64,000 nucleotides of DNA from Stropharia rugosoannulata (Eukaryota; Basidiomycota; Agaricomycetes; Agaricales; Strophariaceae): the NCBI GenBank assembly GCA_028532985.1, contig JANCIK010000008.1:1054001-1118000 (forward strand). The letters run 5' to 3'. The notes below the pieces were generated by a model that saw only the letters and a program-made list of their open reading frames with translations, was not told the origin of the DNA and searched no databases. This document shows, piece by piece, positions 33,346 through 42,944 of this stretch; the first letter of the stretch is position 1; the number at the start of each line of letters is the position of its first letter. Both the position numbers and the translations under genes were made by a program.

Positions 33346-35232
33346 ATGACAACAGGCATGAATGCTCGGGATGCGGGAGAAAGGATCACGGCGCTCAGAC
33401 GTGTCCTCGAGCTCAGAAAGAAACGAGCTTTAACACCTTATAATGCAGATAATTGGGAAGTATTACTCAAAGTCTTTGGTTTAATCGATAAGTATGCTAG
33501 TATTCCTAATTCTCTCCGACACAGTTTCAATGTTGGGATTCATCAAATATACACAACTTCAACGCCTCCAAATTCACAATCCTTACATGTTTTTTCGGAC
33601 GCTTACTGTACCATTATTGAAAAGGAATTCAAATGTGGCCGATACCTCGGTCCTTTTTCTAAAGACGAGGTTGAAGCAGCAATTGGGCCGTTCCAAACCT
33701 CACCCCTTTCCTTGGTCCCAAAGCCCGGTAAACCATGCAAATTTCGTGCAGTACATAATTTTTCTTATCCGTACAATTATTCTACACTATCTGACATTTC
33801 ATCCATTAACTATATGATTGATTCTAATCTTTATCCCTGTACTTGGGGCACCTTCGAAACAGTATCTCACATCATTTATAATCTTCCTCCAGGTTCCGAG
33901 GCATCAATCCGTGATGTTTCTGAAGCATATCGGAACATCCCTGTCGTTCCATCGCAGTGGCCAGGACTGGTGGTGCAGCTACGAGAACATGACCAATATG
34001 CAATTAATACCAACAATAACTTTGGACTGTCATCAGCAGGAGGTGTCTTCGGGGAAGTTGGCAACGCTGGAGTGGACATGTTCCGTGCAGCCGGAATCGG
34101 TCCTGTATCAAAATGGGTAGATGATCATATATGGTTCCGAATACAGAGCAAATTTCTCTCATCATACAACTCACAGCACGAGAAGTGGAGGCAATCAATC
34201 CAGTCAAATGGCAGAGAGATCTGCTCAGGTGGACGGATTTGGTATCAAGGTGATATCATGCCCAACGACCAAGTGGTTGAATTTGACGAGGACATGTCAT
34301 ACCCATTGCGGGACTTGGCAAGAGAATCACCTCGTTCTCCGCACGAGGCACTCTTTTCATACAGCGATGCTGATATTGACAAAATGTCAAAAGTACTCGG
34401 CATTCCATGGGAGGCTAGCAAAACAATTCCTTTCTCACAGTCGGTACCATACATTGGTTTTCAATGGAACCTACAATCACGAACAGTTTCGATTACAGAG
34501 GAAAAGCGTAAGAAGTATAGTAACAATATCTTGGAATGGCAAGCGAGGTCAACACACACCCTGGAAGACATACAGAAATTGTACAGTAAACTGCTGCATG
34601 CCAGCCTTGTTATCCCAGAAGGAAGAGCTTACATCACCAGCCTCGAAGCCATGCTGGGAACATACTCCTCAGGTTCCTTCATTCCGCACCACGCCCCATG
34701 AGGAACAACAGAGGAGCTCGAGTGGTGGCTCAAGACCCTTGCCTGCGAAGTCTGCAGAAACATCTCTGGTCCCAACAATGTCATCGACATGGAAGCCTTC
34801 TCCGACGCCAGCTCCGGCACTGGCATTGACATTACTATCAGCAAGTACTGGAGAGCATGGAAACTTGTCCCAGGATGGAAGACAGACCAACGAGACATTG
34901 GATGGGCAGAAGCTGTGGGGTTCGAGTTTCTTACACGCACTCTCTCTGCCATCACGAGTCCAGGAAAACACTTCAGGGTGTATGGGGACAACCAAGGGGT
35001 CGTTGACAGATGGCACAATGGCAGGAGTAGGAACAAGCCAACCAACATGGTCTTCTGACGCATCCACAACATTGCAGCAGCTCACAGGAGCACTTTTATC
35101 ACACACTACATCCCAAGTAAGCAGAATCCAGCAGATGGCCCATCTTGGGGCATCTACCCACCTGTCAAGTACTTACTCCCTGGCTTTCCAATCCCAGATG
35201 AACTCAGTCCCTTTATTGTCGACTTCAATTAC
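33346..35232 (+). pseudogene. DIRS reverse transcriptase-RNase H, interrupted by stops
   Basis: The frame opens near 33346 and runs to a TGA at 34699-34701. It continues in the same frame to a TGA at 35056-35058 and again to a TAA at 35233. RT motifs: LVPKPGKPCKFRAVHNFSYP (finger), RDVSEAYRNIPV (first Asp), SSAGGVFGEVGNAG and WVDDHIWFR (the DD pair). RNase H: MEAFSDASSGTGI (Asp), an E in WAEAVGFEF and YGDNQGVVDRWHNG (Asp). These are DIRS-type rather than LTR-type signatures. All three stops can be explained as C-to-T changes (CGA to TGA twice, CAA to TAA once), the two TGA cases at CpG. The gene is inactive as it stands. Confidence 0.8.
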
Positions 35233-35699
35233 TAACACAACAAGCAGGCTACAAGCAGAGCTTCTCCAGAAAAGCTCTCACACATTGACGAGAAAGCGGA
35301 GAAGAGAGACACAGACTGACCAACACATATTACGAAAATCATCATCAACAAGTCCAATAGCAGAGAGTAGCAAGAATAATCAGCACTTACCCCACAAAAT
35401 AAAACAATCCCATTCCGAAACACCTACATTCTCTTCAGCCAGCGTCTCTTCTGCATCCGCGAACAAAAGTAGAACATCAGTACAAGGCAAACCTACCACA
35501 TATAGCACACACCTAAACCCAGACCCCTCCCCACTCCGGCTGCACTGCCTAGTGCGAGACCGACTCCGTTTGTGGAAACCATGTCTATCGCGACAGGCTC
35601 GTGATAGCAATGGAAAAGAAATAAACCTATCCAATGCAGACATAGAATGAATCTTCATTGTAACATCAGCATCTTGGGAAGAATCAACACATACTTCTT

Positions 35700-36188
35700 A
35701 TAGCTCAGGTCTCTTAGCATTCCACGTCTTCTGTGATGCTTGTGTGATATCAGAAGAACAGTGAGCACCAGCCGATAAGATGCTCGTTGAAGCTTTTGCA
35801 TCAGACCTAGCTGGAGTATATTCTGGAGCAGCGGTCATGAACTATGTAATGGGCATACAGGCATGGCACATACTGCATGGAGTACCATGGACCATGGATA
35901 ACAGAGAGCTCGATGCAATCTTGAAAGGCGCAACAAAACTAGCACCAGTATCTTCGAAACAGAAGAAGCATCAGCCTTATACCACGGACTTCATAACAGC
36001 GATAAAGGAACACCTTAACCTCAGCGATCCCCTAGACGCAGCTGTTTTTGCATGCTTGACCACCTCCTTCTACGCAGCGGCTCGGGTAGGGGAGTTCACA
36101 GTGCTGCGCCTCGACGTCTTCTCATCTTCAGCACATGTCACCCTAGAAAATCTCAAGTTCAGTACTAATACAGACGGCAGTGAAGTAG
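35700..36188 (+). pseudogene. DIRS tyrosine recombinase, 5' part
   Basis: The reading frame before and after a TGA at 35762-35764 gives LLAFHVFCDACVISEEQ and then MLVEAFASDLAGVYSG, HILHGVPW, KHQPYTTDFI, FYAAARVGEFTVLR. The last is the box I arginine region of tyrosine recombinases. The frame is cut at 36188 by an LTR retrotransposon; across the 4-bp duplication GTAG it joins in phase with 39150-39545. The TGA is again a potential CGA-to-TGA change. Confidence 0.75.
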
Positions 36189-36579
36189 TGTATGATTGTG
36201 TATTGTGTGTGGGTGCGAGCGACGACTTGTGTGGTCGTCTTGAGGGTGGTTCAAGGCAGAGAAATAAGAGAATAAATGATTGACTAATGTAGAGTGAATT
36301 TGACGAGGTAAGGCTCTATAAACTGATTGCAACTGAGCTGTGGATGGTAAAACGAAGGTGGGTCGTAAATTAACTGCCTAGCTACATGTACACGGCGTCT
36401 TTTTATACTGTAAAAGCATGTATATATAAATAAAATGTAAAACTTCTCCTAACTCCTGAGGGCCAACCGAGTTCTCTCCAGAATATTCTTGCCATGATGC
36501 CCGAAACCCAAAGATATTCCTTCGGTCGACCTATACCAGATGGATCTTTTCTGTGCGCACGCAAATAGCGCACCTTACA
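36189..36579 (-). repeat. LTR, left copy (3' LTR of the minus-strand element)
   Basis: 391 bp, TG...CA ends, nearly identical to 38759-39149. Confidence 0.95.
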
Positions 36580-36611
36580 TCCCATGCCCACTTTAAATGC
36601 TGAGTTCCACC

Positions 36612-38462
36612 TCAGCGCGGAGTCAGGACTTGGTAGCTCCACATTTGTTCTTGGAATGTCCTTTCATTGCGACGGGCCAACGTTCTCCAAATGTAATGAG
36701 CACAATCTCGATGGGAATAATTGACACATGAGCCTCGGGTGCCTGCATCACCGTAATATCCGCACTTCTTCCTAGGATACCTGATTCTCCATGAATTCAA
36801 TAGTTTTTCACCTTTATAACCTCGTGTCGATTGATGTCCGGAGTACTGTGTATGCGTGCTGGATTGTCGAGGGATGTTGCGACTATCTGTATCGTAGCTG
36901 TGCTTATGCCGTGACTTGTGTGCGCCACCTTGATCCGGATCCATGCCCTTGGCGTTGTGAGTATCTGACATCTTCGAGGAGAGTGTGCCCTGGTGGACTT
37001 CGTGCATTCTTTCTGTACACTTGCAGCCTGAAATAACTTCATTTGAAACCTGCATTAACGGCATGTCGTGAGTAGTTGCCATTGTTTGATTATGGTGCCA
37101 GTTGCCACACTTGTTCAAATATTTTTCAATGTGTGCACGTTCCGTCGGTTGAAGTAGTTTGCCTGTAAAGTCAGCTGTGGCAGTCACACTATCGAGTGCA
37201 CATTTCTCGGCTTGTTGATCCTGATGATCTCGGGATACGGTACAAGCTAAAACATAGACTTTCTCTTGTTCTTGTTCCGGTCTTGCTGCATCCGGCGGGT
37301 AATCATCTTTGATCCATGAATAAAAGAAAGTGTCGCACTTCTGTGATACTGGTTTTGTTGGATTTATAATCGCGGTATGTGATGATTCCTTTTGGTAATT
37401 TCTATCTGCAATTTCTTTCGAAATAACCCTGGCCTTTATCTCGAGATCTGACGGCACTTTCTCTACAGTTTCATTCGCTTTTTCTGGGCTTTGTTGAAGT
37501 CTACTGTCTCCTGTATAATGTGTAGCTATGTCTTGACAGGGACGAAGACATGAATCGTTTAAGCAAGATGTATGCGGTGTATTTGTCGTCTGCATGTGTA
37601 ATGACCTGTACAGTGTACCGGAAGGCGCTGGCTTTGACAACTGTTCATCAACCTGCTGCGTTACGGAATGCATATCATTGTCGTGCTTGAGGCAGTACGG
37701 CTGCCTGCTTAACTCCGGGCTGGGTGTGCTCTGACCAATGTCGCCTTGAAGTGTCCGCTTCATCCCACCGTAATCCTGCTCGGTTGTTTCTGTATCTGGC
37801 AAGCGGCATGAGATTACGAATGTTGCAGTCTCGTATAACTCCGAAAGGCTGAAAGGATCGTCCTCATGGTGTTTCGGATACTGGAGCTTGAGCTGGGCCC
37901 TGAGCTTGGCTATAAATGGCAAATTAAATCCTGAAATAAACAGCTTGCTCGCCTCCCTGTCGGTTACGCGATTCCGGCACTTGAGGAAATACCAGACTTT
38001 GAAGAATTCTCGGTAATATGCACCAAAATTGTCTAGTGTATCCATAGCCTTGCAACGTTGCCGCACGCTAAGCGTCTCGAGGTCGGCTAGTCTGTACCTG
38101 CGATCATCATCAGACCCTGGATAGAAGCCGTAGACATGTGCCTTGAAGAATTCCCAGTTGTCTTCGCACACCTGAGCTGCATATTTCCATAGCTTGTAGT
38201 CATCTGTGGGTGCATAAAGTACTGTCCATTTAATCATCTGTTCAACTGTTAGATTACATGCTTGTGAGAGCATCTCGAGCTCGTCGAAGAACATATCCAG
38301 ATGTGTTGGGATTCCTGAGAACTTCGGTGCTGATGGGTGTGAACGTCCGGGCATAATAGGCAACGTGGGTGCCGTCATTGACGTCATAATCCCCATGTCA
38401 CTGTGGACGCTTATGCTCAGCTTCCTGTTCAATAGCGGTGGCCGTTCGTGTGATGTGCTCAT
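36612..38462 (-). CDS. Gag-like protein of a non-autonomous LTR retrotransposon
   Basis: 616 aa, single frame filling most of the internal region. Residues about 45-200 look like a retroviral-type gag/capsid region of fungal LTR elements (APKFSGIPTHLDMFFDELEM; QMIKWTVLYAPTDD; EDNWEFFKAHVYGFYPG; RRYRLADLETL). A long polar, low-complexity part follows. Near the C-terminus KKCGYYGDAGTRGSCVNYSH, then RDC, is a cysteine/histidine cluster reminiscent of a degenerate zinc knuckle. Expected role: packaging of the element's own RNA, with enzymes supplied in trans. The frame is intact, consistent with a young insertion. Start chosen at the first ATG after the primer binding site leader. Confidence 0.85.
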   Translation of the reverse strand: MSTSHERPPLLNRKLSISVHSDMGIMTSMTAPTLPIMPGRSHPSAPKFSGIPTHLDMFFDELEMLSQACNLTVEQMIKWTVLYAPTDDYKLWKYAAQVCEDNWEFFKAHVYGFYPGSDDDRRYRLADLETLSVRQRCKAMDTLDNFGAYYREFFKVWYFLKCRNRVTDREASKLFISGFNLPFIAKLRAQLKLQYPKHHEDDPFSLSELYETATFVISCRLPDTETTEQDYGGMKRTLQGDIGQSTPSPELSRQPYCLKHDNDMHSVTQQVDEQLSKPAPSGTLYRSLHMQTTNTPHTSCLNDSCLRPCQDIATHYTGDSRLQQSPEKANETVEKVPSDLEIKARVISKEIADRNYQKESSHTAIINPTKPVSQKCDTFFYSWIKDDYPPDAARPEQEQEKVYVLACTVSRDHQDQQAEKCALDSVTATADFTGKLLQPTERAHIEKYLNKCGNWHHNQTMATTHDMPLMQVSNEVISGCKCTERMHEVHQGTLSSKMSDTHNAKGMDPDQGGAHKSRHKHSYDTDSRNIPRQSSTHTQYSGHQSTRGYKGEKLLNSWRIRYPRKKCGYYGDAGTRGSCVNYSHRDCAHYIWRTLARRNERTFQEQMWSYQVLTPR

Positions 38463-38739
38463 ATCTGTATTGGCTTTTGAAACCTTGTGTGTCTAATGGG
38501 GGTCCGTAGCGTCGCACTGAAACAGTATTACAGGCTTTTGCTAATGGTCGTCTGCTAGTATAACCTATAGGGGTCTGAACTGGGGAGGTACTTGATGCCG
38601 TCTAGCTTCGGGGATATGTAAAAATAGATGAACTATTCCTTTGTTGGCAATTCCAAATTTGCGTGTGTAAACTCCTGTGCGACTTCTGGGTAACGCTTCG
38701 GCAACTGTATACTGAGTGTTTCTTCCTTAAACAACCCCC

Positions 38740-38756
38740 CCTCGCGGTGGGCTCCA
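38740..38756 (-). other. Primer binding site of the LTR retrotransposon
   Basis: Two bases inside the 5' LTR (minus strand) lies TGGAGCCCACCGCGAGG, whose complement would end in CCA like a tRNA 3' end. The priming tRNA was not identified. Confidence 0.6.
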
Positions 38757-38758
38757 GT

Positions 38759-39149
38759 TGTATGATTGTGTATTGTGTGTGGGTGCGAGCGACGACTTGT
38801 GTGGTCGTCTTGAGGGTGGTTCAAGGCAGAGAAATAAGAGAATAAATGATTGACTAATGTAGAGTGAATTTGACGAGGTAAGGCTCTATAAACTGATTGC
38901 AACTGAGCTGTGGATGGTAAAACGAAGGTGGGTCGTAAATTAACTGCCTAGCTACATGTACACGGCGTCTTTTTATACTGTAAAAGCATGTATATATAAA
39001 TAAAATGTAAAACTTCTCCTAACTCCTGAGGGCCAACCGAGTTCTCTCCAGAATATTCTTGCCATGATGCCCGAAACCCAAAGATATTCCTTCGGTCGAC
39101 CTATACCAGATGGATCTTTTCTGTGCGCACGCAAATAGCACACCTTACA
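38759..39149 (-). repeat. LTR, right copy (5' LTR of the minus-strand element)
   Basis: 391 bp, same as 36189-36579 except for at least one base near the outer end. Confidence 0.95.
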
Positions 39150-39545
39150 GTAGCTACCTTACACATTCCGAAAACCAAAGCAGCACCCATCGAAGGCGAA
39201 GATGTCTTCTGGAGCCGGCAACCTGGAGCCACAGACCCGTATGAAGCAATGAGCAATCACCTGAAGGTCAATAGTCCATCTCGAACCCAGCACCTTTTTG
39301 CATACCGACACAAAGGACAGCTCCGTCCGCTCACTAAACCACACTTCATAAAACGGCTGGCTATGGCGGCTCGAGCAGCCGGGTTGGATCCCCTGCAAGG
39401 ACACGGCATCCGCATAGGGGCAACCCTTTTCTACCTGTTGTGCAGGATGCCCTTCGAGGCAATGAAAGTCATGGGTCGTTGGAGCAGTGATGCCTTTCTT
39501 CGGTACCTGAGAAAGCATGCCCAGATCATGACACCATTTATTTAG
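39150..39545 (+). pseudogene. DIRS tyrosine recombinase, 3' part
   Basis: Continues the recombinase frame after the LTR element: TLHIPKTKAAPIEGEDVFW, then HLFAYRHKGQLRPLTKPHF. The catalytic C-terminus follows, with HGIRIGAT (H-x-x-R, box II) and MGRWSSDAFLRYLRKH containing the nucleophilic tyrosine. A stop is reached at 39545. The catalytic residues visible here are intact. Inactive because it is separated from the 5' part and because of the upstream stop. Confidence 0.8.
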
Positions 39546-39952
39546 GCAGATCCGGGCATTCATGAGGCATTTTCAAAATACATCCTGCCCACTTCGAGAG
39601 CTGTCCTGAGTGGTCGTCGTTAATCTACAATAACAACAGCACTCACTGGCAGGTAAGCCATGATCCGCTGCCTTCACCGAGTCCGCCTCCTAATACACGG
39701 GTAACAAGGCTCATGCGTTGCGTCGTCGTACTCCTAGAAGTTGGGTACTGCAGCTTGCCTTGCCCCCCGGGGTCGGAATCGCTCCTCGGGTCGGGAAGCG
39801 CTCCGCGCTTTTGCCCACCCCACTCTAGCATCTACCAACCAGAATAACATGTAAATGATTACCTGATGACAAATGCAGTGATAAGGAGACAACATTACCT
39901 TAAACTCAGTTCAAACTGAGCAAGCTCCAAAGGTAGATGTCCTGTGGACATC
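39546..39952. other. 3' region of the DIRS element and intergenic DNA
   Basis: Probably holds the right end of the DIRS element, but I cannot match it to the left end. No gene. Confidence 0.3.
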
Positions 39953-40754
39953 CTACCTGCCGTATGCATGATGACAGTGATATGCAAAGAGTGACTTTTC
40001 ATAGCGGAACTCATACATTGATTTAACACCCTTCCGCACAAGGCGCCCTAAGCTTCGAAGAAAGGCCCTGCCTCGTTTGGATTCGGTATCGGAAAGAAAT
40101 GCGTCACTAAGACTCATTGGAGATCCAAACTCGCTTATCTCGTCTAAGCTGATATGGTGTCTTTCTTGCGAGCTCACGGAAGCTGCAGTTGATTTTGTAG
40201 TTGAATTTGACCCAGTTATTGAGCTGGAAAGTATGGAATCCGAAGATGACGACGTGAACGAGCCTAATTCAAGTAATTAGTACACACTGAGACTTGATAT
40301 ATAAATTATAGACATTACCTAGCGGTTGTAGCACTCCATAACTCATAAATGAGAAGGCAGAGCCTTCAGTGCTGCTTTCATCATCTGAGCTTGATGATGT
40401 CGAGGTTGACTCTGCTCCACTTGAACTGGAATTGACATGGATCGGAGGAGATGAGACTGACGAGCTACTAGACACAGAGAGGGATGGATTAGACAAGAAA
40501 TTGCTAGATAGCCCAGCAAGGTGGGGGTTCAGGCCCAGGTCAAGGCCCAACGATGAGCTGTCACTGGTGCGAGAACTAGCTGAGGTTCTTGTGCTCTCTG
40601 GCGCATTCCCAAGGTCAGGTGCTGGTCGTTGATTGAGCTTGTGCTTCGGAAGCTTGCTACGTGCTCGAAAATGCTGTCTGCGGAGTCTGCAAAAGTTTAG
40701 AAATGTCTTCACCAAACTATCTGCATTTTTTTGCCGTTCTGTACGACGGGGCAT
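39953..40754 (-). CDS. Unknown serine-rich protein, two exons
   Basis: Exons 40319-40754 and 39953-40263 with a 55-bp GT-AG intron in matching phase, giving 248 aa. It starts MPRRTERQKNADSLVKTFL with a basic helix, then a long low-complexity serine-rich and acidic region (SVSSSSSVSSPP, TSTSSSSDDESS). It ends with SLDEISEFGSPMSLSDAFLS and a basic C-terminus (KRGRAFLRSLGRLVRKGVK). I do not recognise a domain. The MPRR-ERQ opening recalls leader ORFs of some fungal PIF/Harbinger-type transposase genes, so a transposon-derived gene is a possibility, but no nuclease follows. The frame is maintained across the intron, which argues for a real coding sequence. Confidence 0.5.
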
Positions 40755-40867
40755 GATGGGAAGAGCAAGGAATAATTTTCAAAATTGCATTTAATCAAAA
40801 TATAAATTCAATGACATAGCCACGCAACTCAAACATAAATCAAGTGGGTGAATTGGCATTTAAAAAT

Positions 40868-41002
40868 GGGGGGGTCAGGCTTAGAATCGGATTCATGAGC
40901 GATTCAAGACGATTTTGGCACAAGAATCGTGTCATGAATCGACTGTGAATCGCTTTGTGAATCGCCTCGGAATTGCGTGAATCAACCATATCTGACCTCC
41001 CC
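40868..41002. repeat. 135-bp palindromic mini-element with GAATCG repeats
   Basis: Starts GGGGGGGTCAGGCTTAGAATC; the other end reverse-complemented is GGGGAGGTCAGATATGGTTG. Between the ends the words GAATCG/CGATTC recur at least six times. This looks like a MITE made of ends with subterminal binding-site repeats. No clear target duplication. Confidence 0.5.
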
Positions 41003-42944
41003 TACTGTAAGAGGTGGCCAGGTCTAATGGTCCGACGCGCGATAACCTGCGAAACGCTGCATGTAATAGAAATACACGGTCTTCATGCTGTGCCCAGTCT
41101 CTCCATCACTATGGACTACACTTTGCCTATAGTATATCATTCATAAAAACTTGGTTCAATGTATATGATGGCCCTTCGGATCTGGTAAATCATCCACAAT
41201 ATCTGGGCTTGATAGCGGTTAGAAAGGACGCAGGCATTTCACGCTCTTCGGCTTCGGGATAACGGTGGCGGGTGTTAGCATGGCGTATTTACTTAACCCC
41301 GCATTCACCATTCCGAATCAGATTCTCCTGTGCTCAGAGTTTTGTACCAGCGACTTACTTCTGCAAACTTGTTCTCATTCTTCTTAGGAGATAGTGCTAC
41401 CCCGGAAGTAATGTGCAAGGTGACGTGGAATACATGATATGGCCCGTTTTTGCCACTGAGCGTGATGTTGGCTTCGAGGAATCGCCAGCTAGAACTTGCA
41501 TCTGACAGCTGTCTCACCAGATAGAATCGGGTTTTGAGTAACGCAAGCCTCTCACTGCCTTTCTGGATAGACGCGAACACATGTCTCCGTGCCACATCTT
41601 CACGACATTCCATAGGCGTAGAAGCGTAAAGCTATCCGCGTTTGGACAGTGCAACGAGAAATTCTGACTATACTTCCAGAGCGCTCTAATAGAAGGCCAC
41701 TGGGCTCACTAACTATAAGCCCCGCGACATCCATTATTCACTGCATTTCATCCACGATACGAGTATGGGACATCCCACCTCCCTAGTGCTAGTAGATAAT
41801 GTGCCCTGTCATGTTCGTATTGCGAGAGTAATTTCCCCCTTAGGGCAAACTCAATGACTGCCTGAGCGGCTTTTACAGCCTGGATGAGCTCACAGTATAA
41901 GACCTCTCACATTACAGCAGTTTATCTGAATGTCATGAACTAAACATAGAACAAAGCTTTATTAGATCGCGGTACTCGGCTGGGTATTGAATGATATTTT
42001 TGTCAACCGGCTCGCATGTTATCTTTTGATGATCAAGCCCATAAATCCTGGTCTCCTGGTGTATTGGCATGCTCTTGAGACGAGGCGGCGGATTAAGAAT
42101 AAATATACTACACAGGCCCCTGGTAAGGATCTGTCACAGCTTATGTTTAATAATTTTCCTCGCAACTTGAGAATGTATCATGTTTAATTTGTGGCGGCAC
42201 ATGACTAGGCGCCCTATCATATAAGCATACTCCGCGAGCCTTCCATCGGCTGCTTCTCTCATCAGCGAAGGGGAAAGCAATGAGGTCGAAACATCAAAGT
42301 AGATACAAGAAGCATGCAACGTTGATCATAACCACAGCCGCGACAGCACGGAAATTCCAGGCGGTTCCGAGAAACGTGTAGCTGCGACGTTAATTGAATC
42401 CTTGAAAAATAGGATATTAAGATGGCATGACGTGGACATTCCTGTTATGCAGTGTGAAAAAGACAACTTGGGCAGTCGAACTCACACGTCGGAAAGCAGG
42501 TATTACTATACAACTGGGTATATCATGAACAATGCTAAGCTTGAAAAGCTACCGCGTATCTAATTGTATAGCACATCAAGAAGTACACGTTTCCATCTGG
42601 CAAACGGAGGCTGGGTTCCTGTATTTCGGCGCACTAATGCCCTGTTTGCAGAAATAAATCAGCGGCGGGCTATGCCGAGCCTAGCTGTAGGAGCAGTCGC
42701 CCACAACATGAGGCAGCGGTCCCACCATGGCGTGGTTACCGATGCCATAGACAGACGCTTGATCAAACACAGCATGACTCGCGCAGACTAACGTAGAATA
42801 AAAGGTGCGCCGTGGAAGGAGATATAAATCCCCCACCTGTGAGAATCAGACCTTCAAATCGACCTTACCACCACCCCACGTTTCCAACACCTACTACCGA
42901 CATAAATTTCTGCGAGCCTCTACCCTCAACATCAACACTTTGTT
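41003..42944. other. Gene-poor stretch
   Basis: The only frame of note is on the minus strand at 41305-41613 (102 codons, containing FLEANITLSGKNGPYHVFHV), which I cannot assign and which may be an exon of an unknown gene. Otherwise nothing is seen until the TATA box at 42823. Confidence 0.3.
42823..42829 (+). promoter_or_regulatory. TATA box of the gene at 42945
   Basis: TATAAAT followed by a C/A-rich leader typical of an expressed fungal transcript; the predicted first codon is about 115 bp downstream. Confidence 0.45.

Larger units (their letters stand above)
36189..39149 (-). mobile_element. Gag-only LTR retrotransposon, very young insertion
   Basis: 2,961 bp with two 391-bp LTRs that begin TGTATGATTG and end CACCTTACA. 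I see one difference between them (AAATAGCGCACC against AAATAGCACACC). The target duplication is GTAG (36185-36188 and 39150-39153). On the minus strand, the right LTR is the 5' LTR, followed by a primer binding site, one long gag-like ORF and a short G-rich purine tract (AGTGGGCATGGGA) before the 3' LTR. There is no protease, RT, RNase H or integrase, so it must rely on a related autonomous element. It is inserted in the recombinase of the DIRS element. Confidence 0.95.
30130..39640 (+). mobile_element. DIRS-type (tyrosine recombinase) retrotransposon, decayed and twice interrupted
   Basis: Without its two insertions the element is about 5.2 kb and reads, on the plus strand, ORF1 (gag-like), reverse transcriptase, RNase H and a tyrosine recombinase. 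This order with a recombinase in place of an integrase defines the DIRS group. It is interrupted by a Tc1 transposon at 31325-32649 and by an LTR retrotransposon at 36189-39149. Several stop codons break the RT and recombinase frames. I could not identify the inverted terminal repeats or internal complementary region, so the outer borders are approximate: the left one is placed where copia sequence stops, the right one after the recombinase. Confidence 0.7.

Noticed and set aside
34121..35650. A 509-codon frame in the second plus-strand frame across the RT region
   Set aside because: It is a shadow of the reverse transcriptase/RNase H reading frame, whose motifs are in the other frame.
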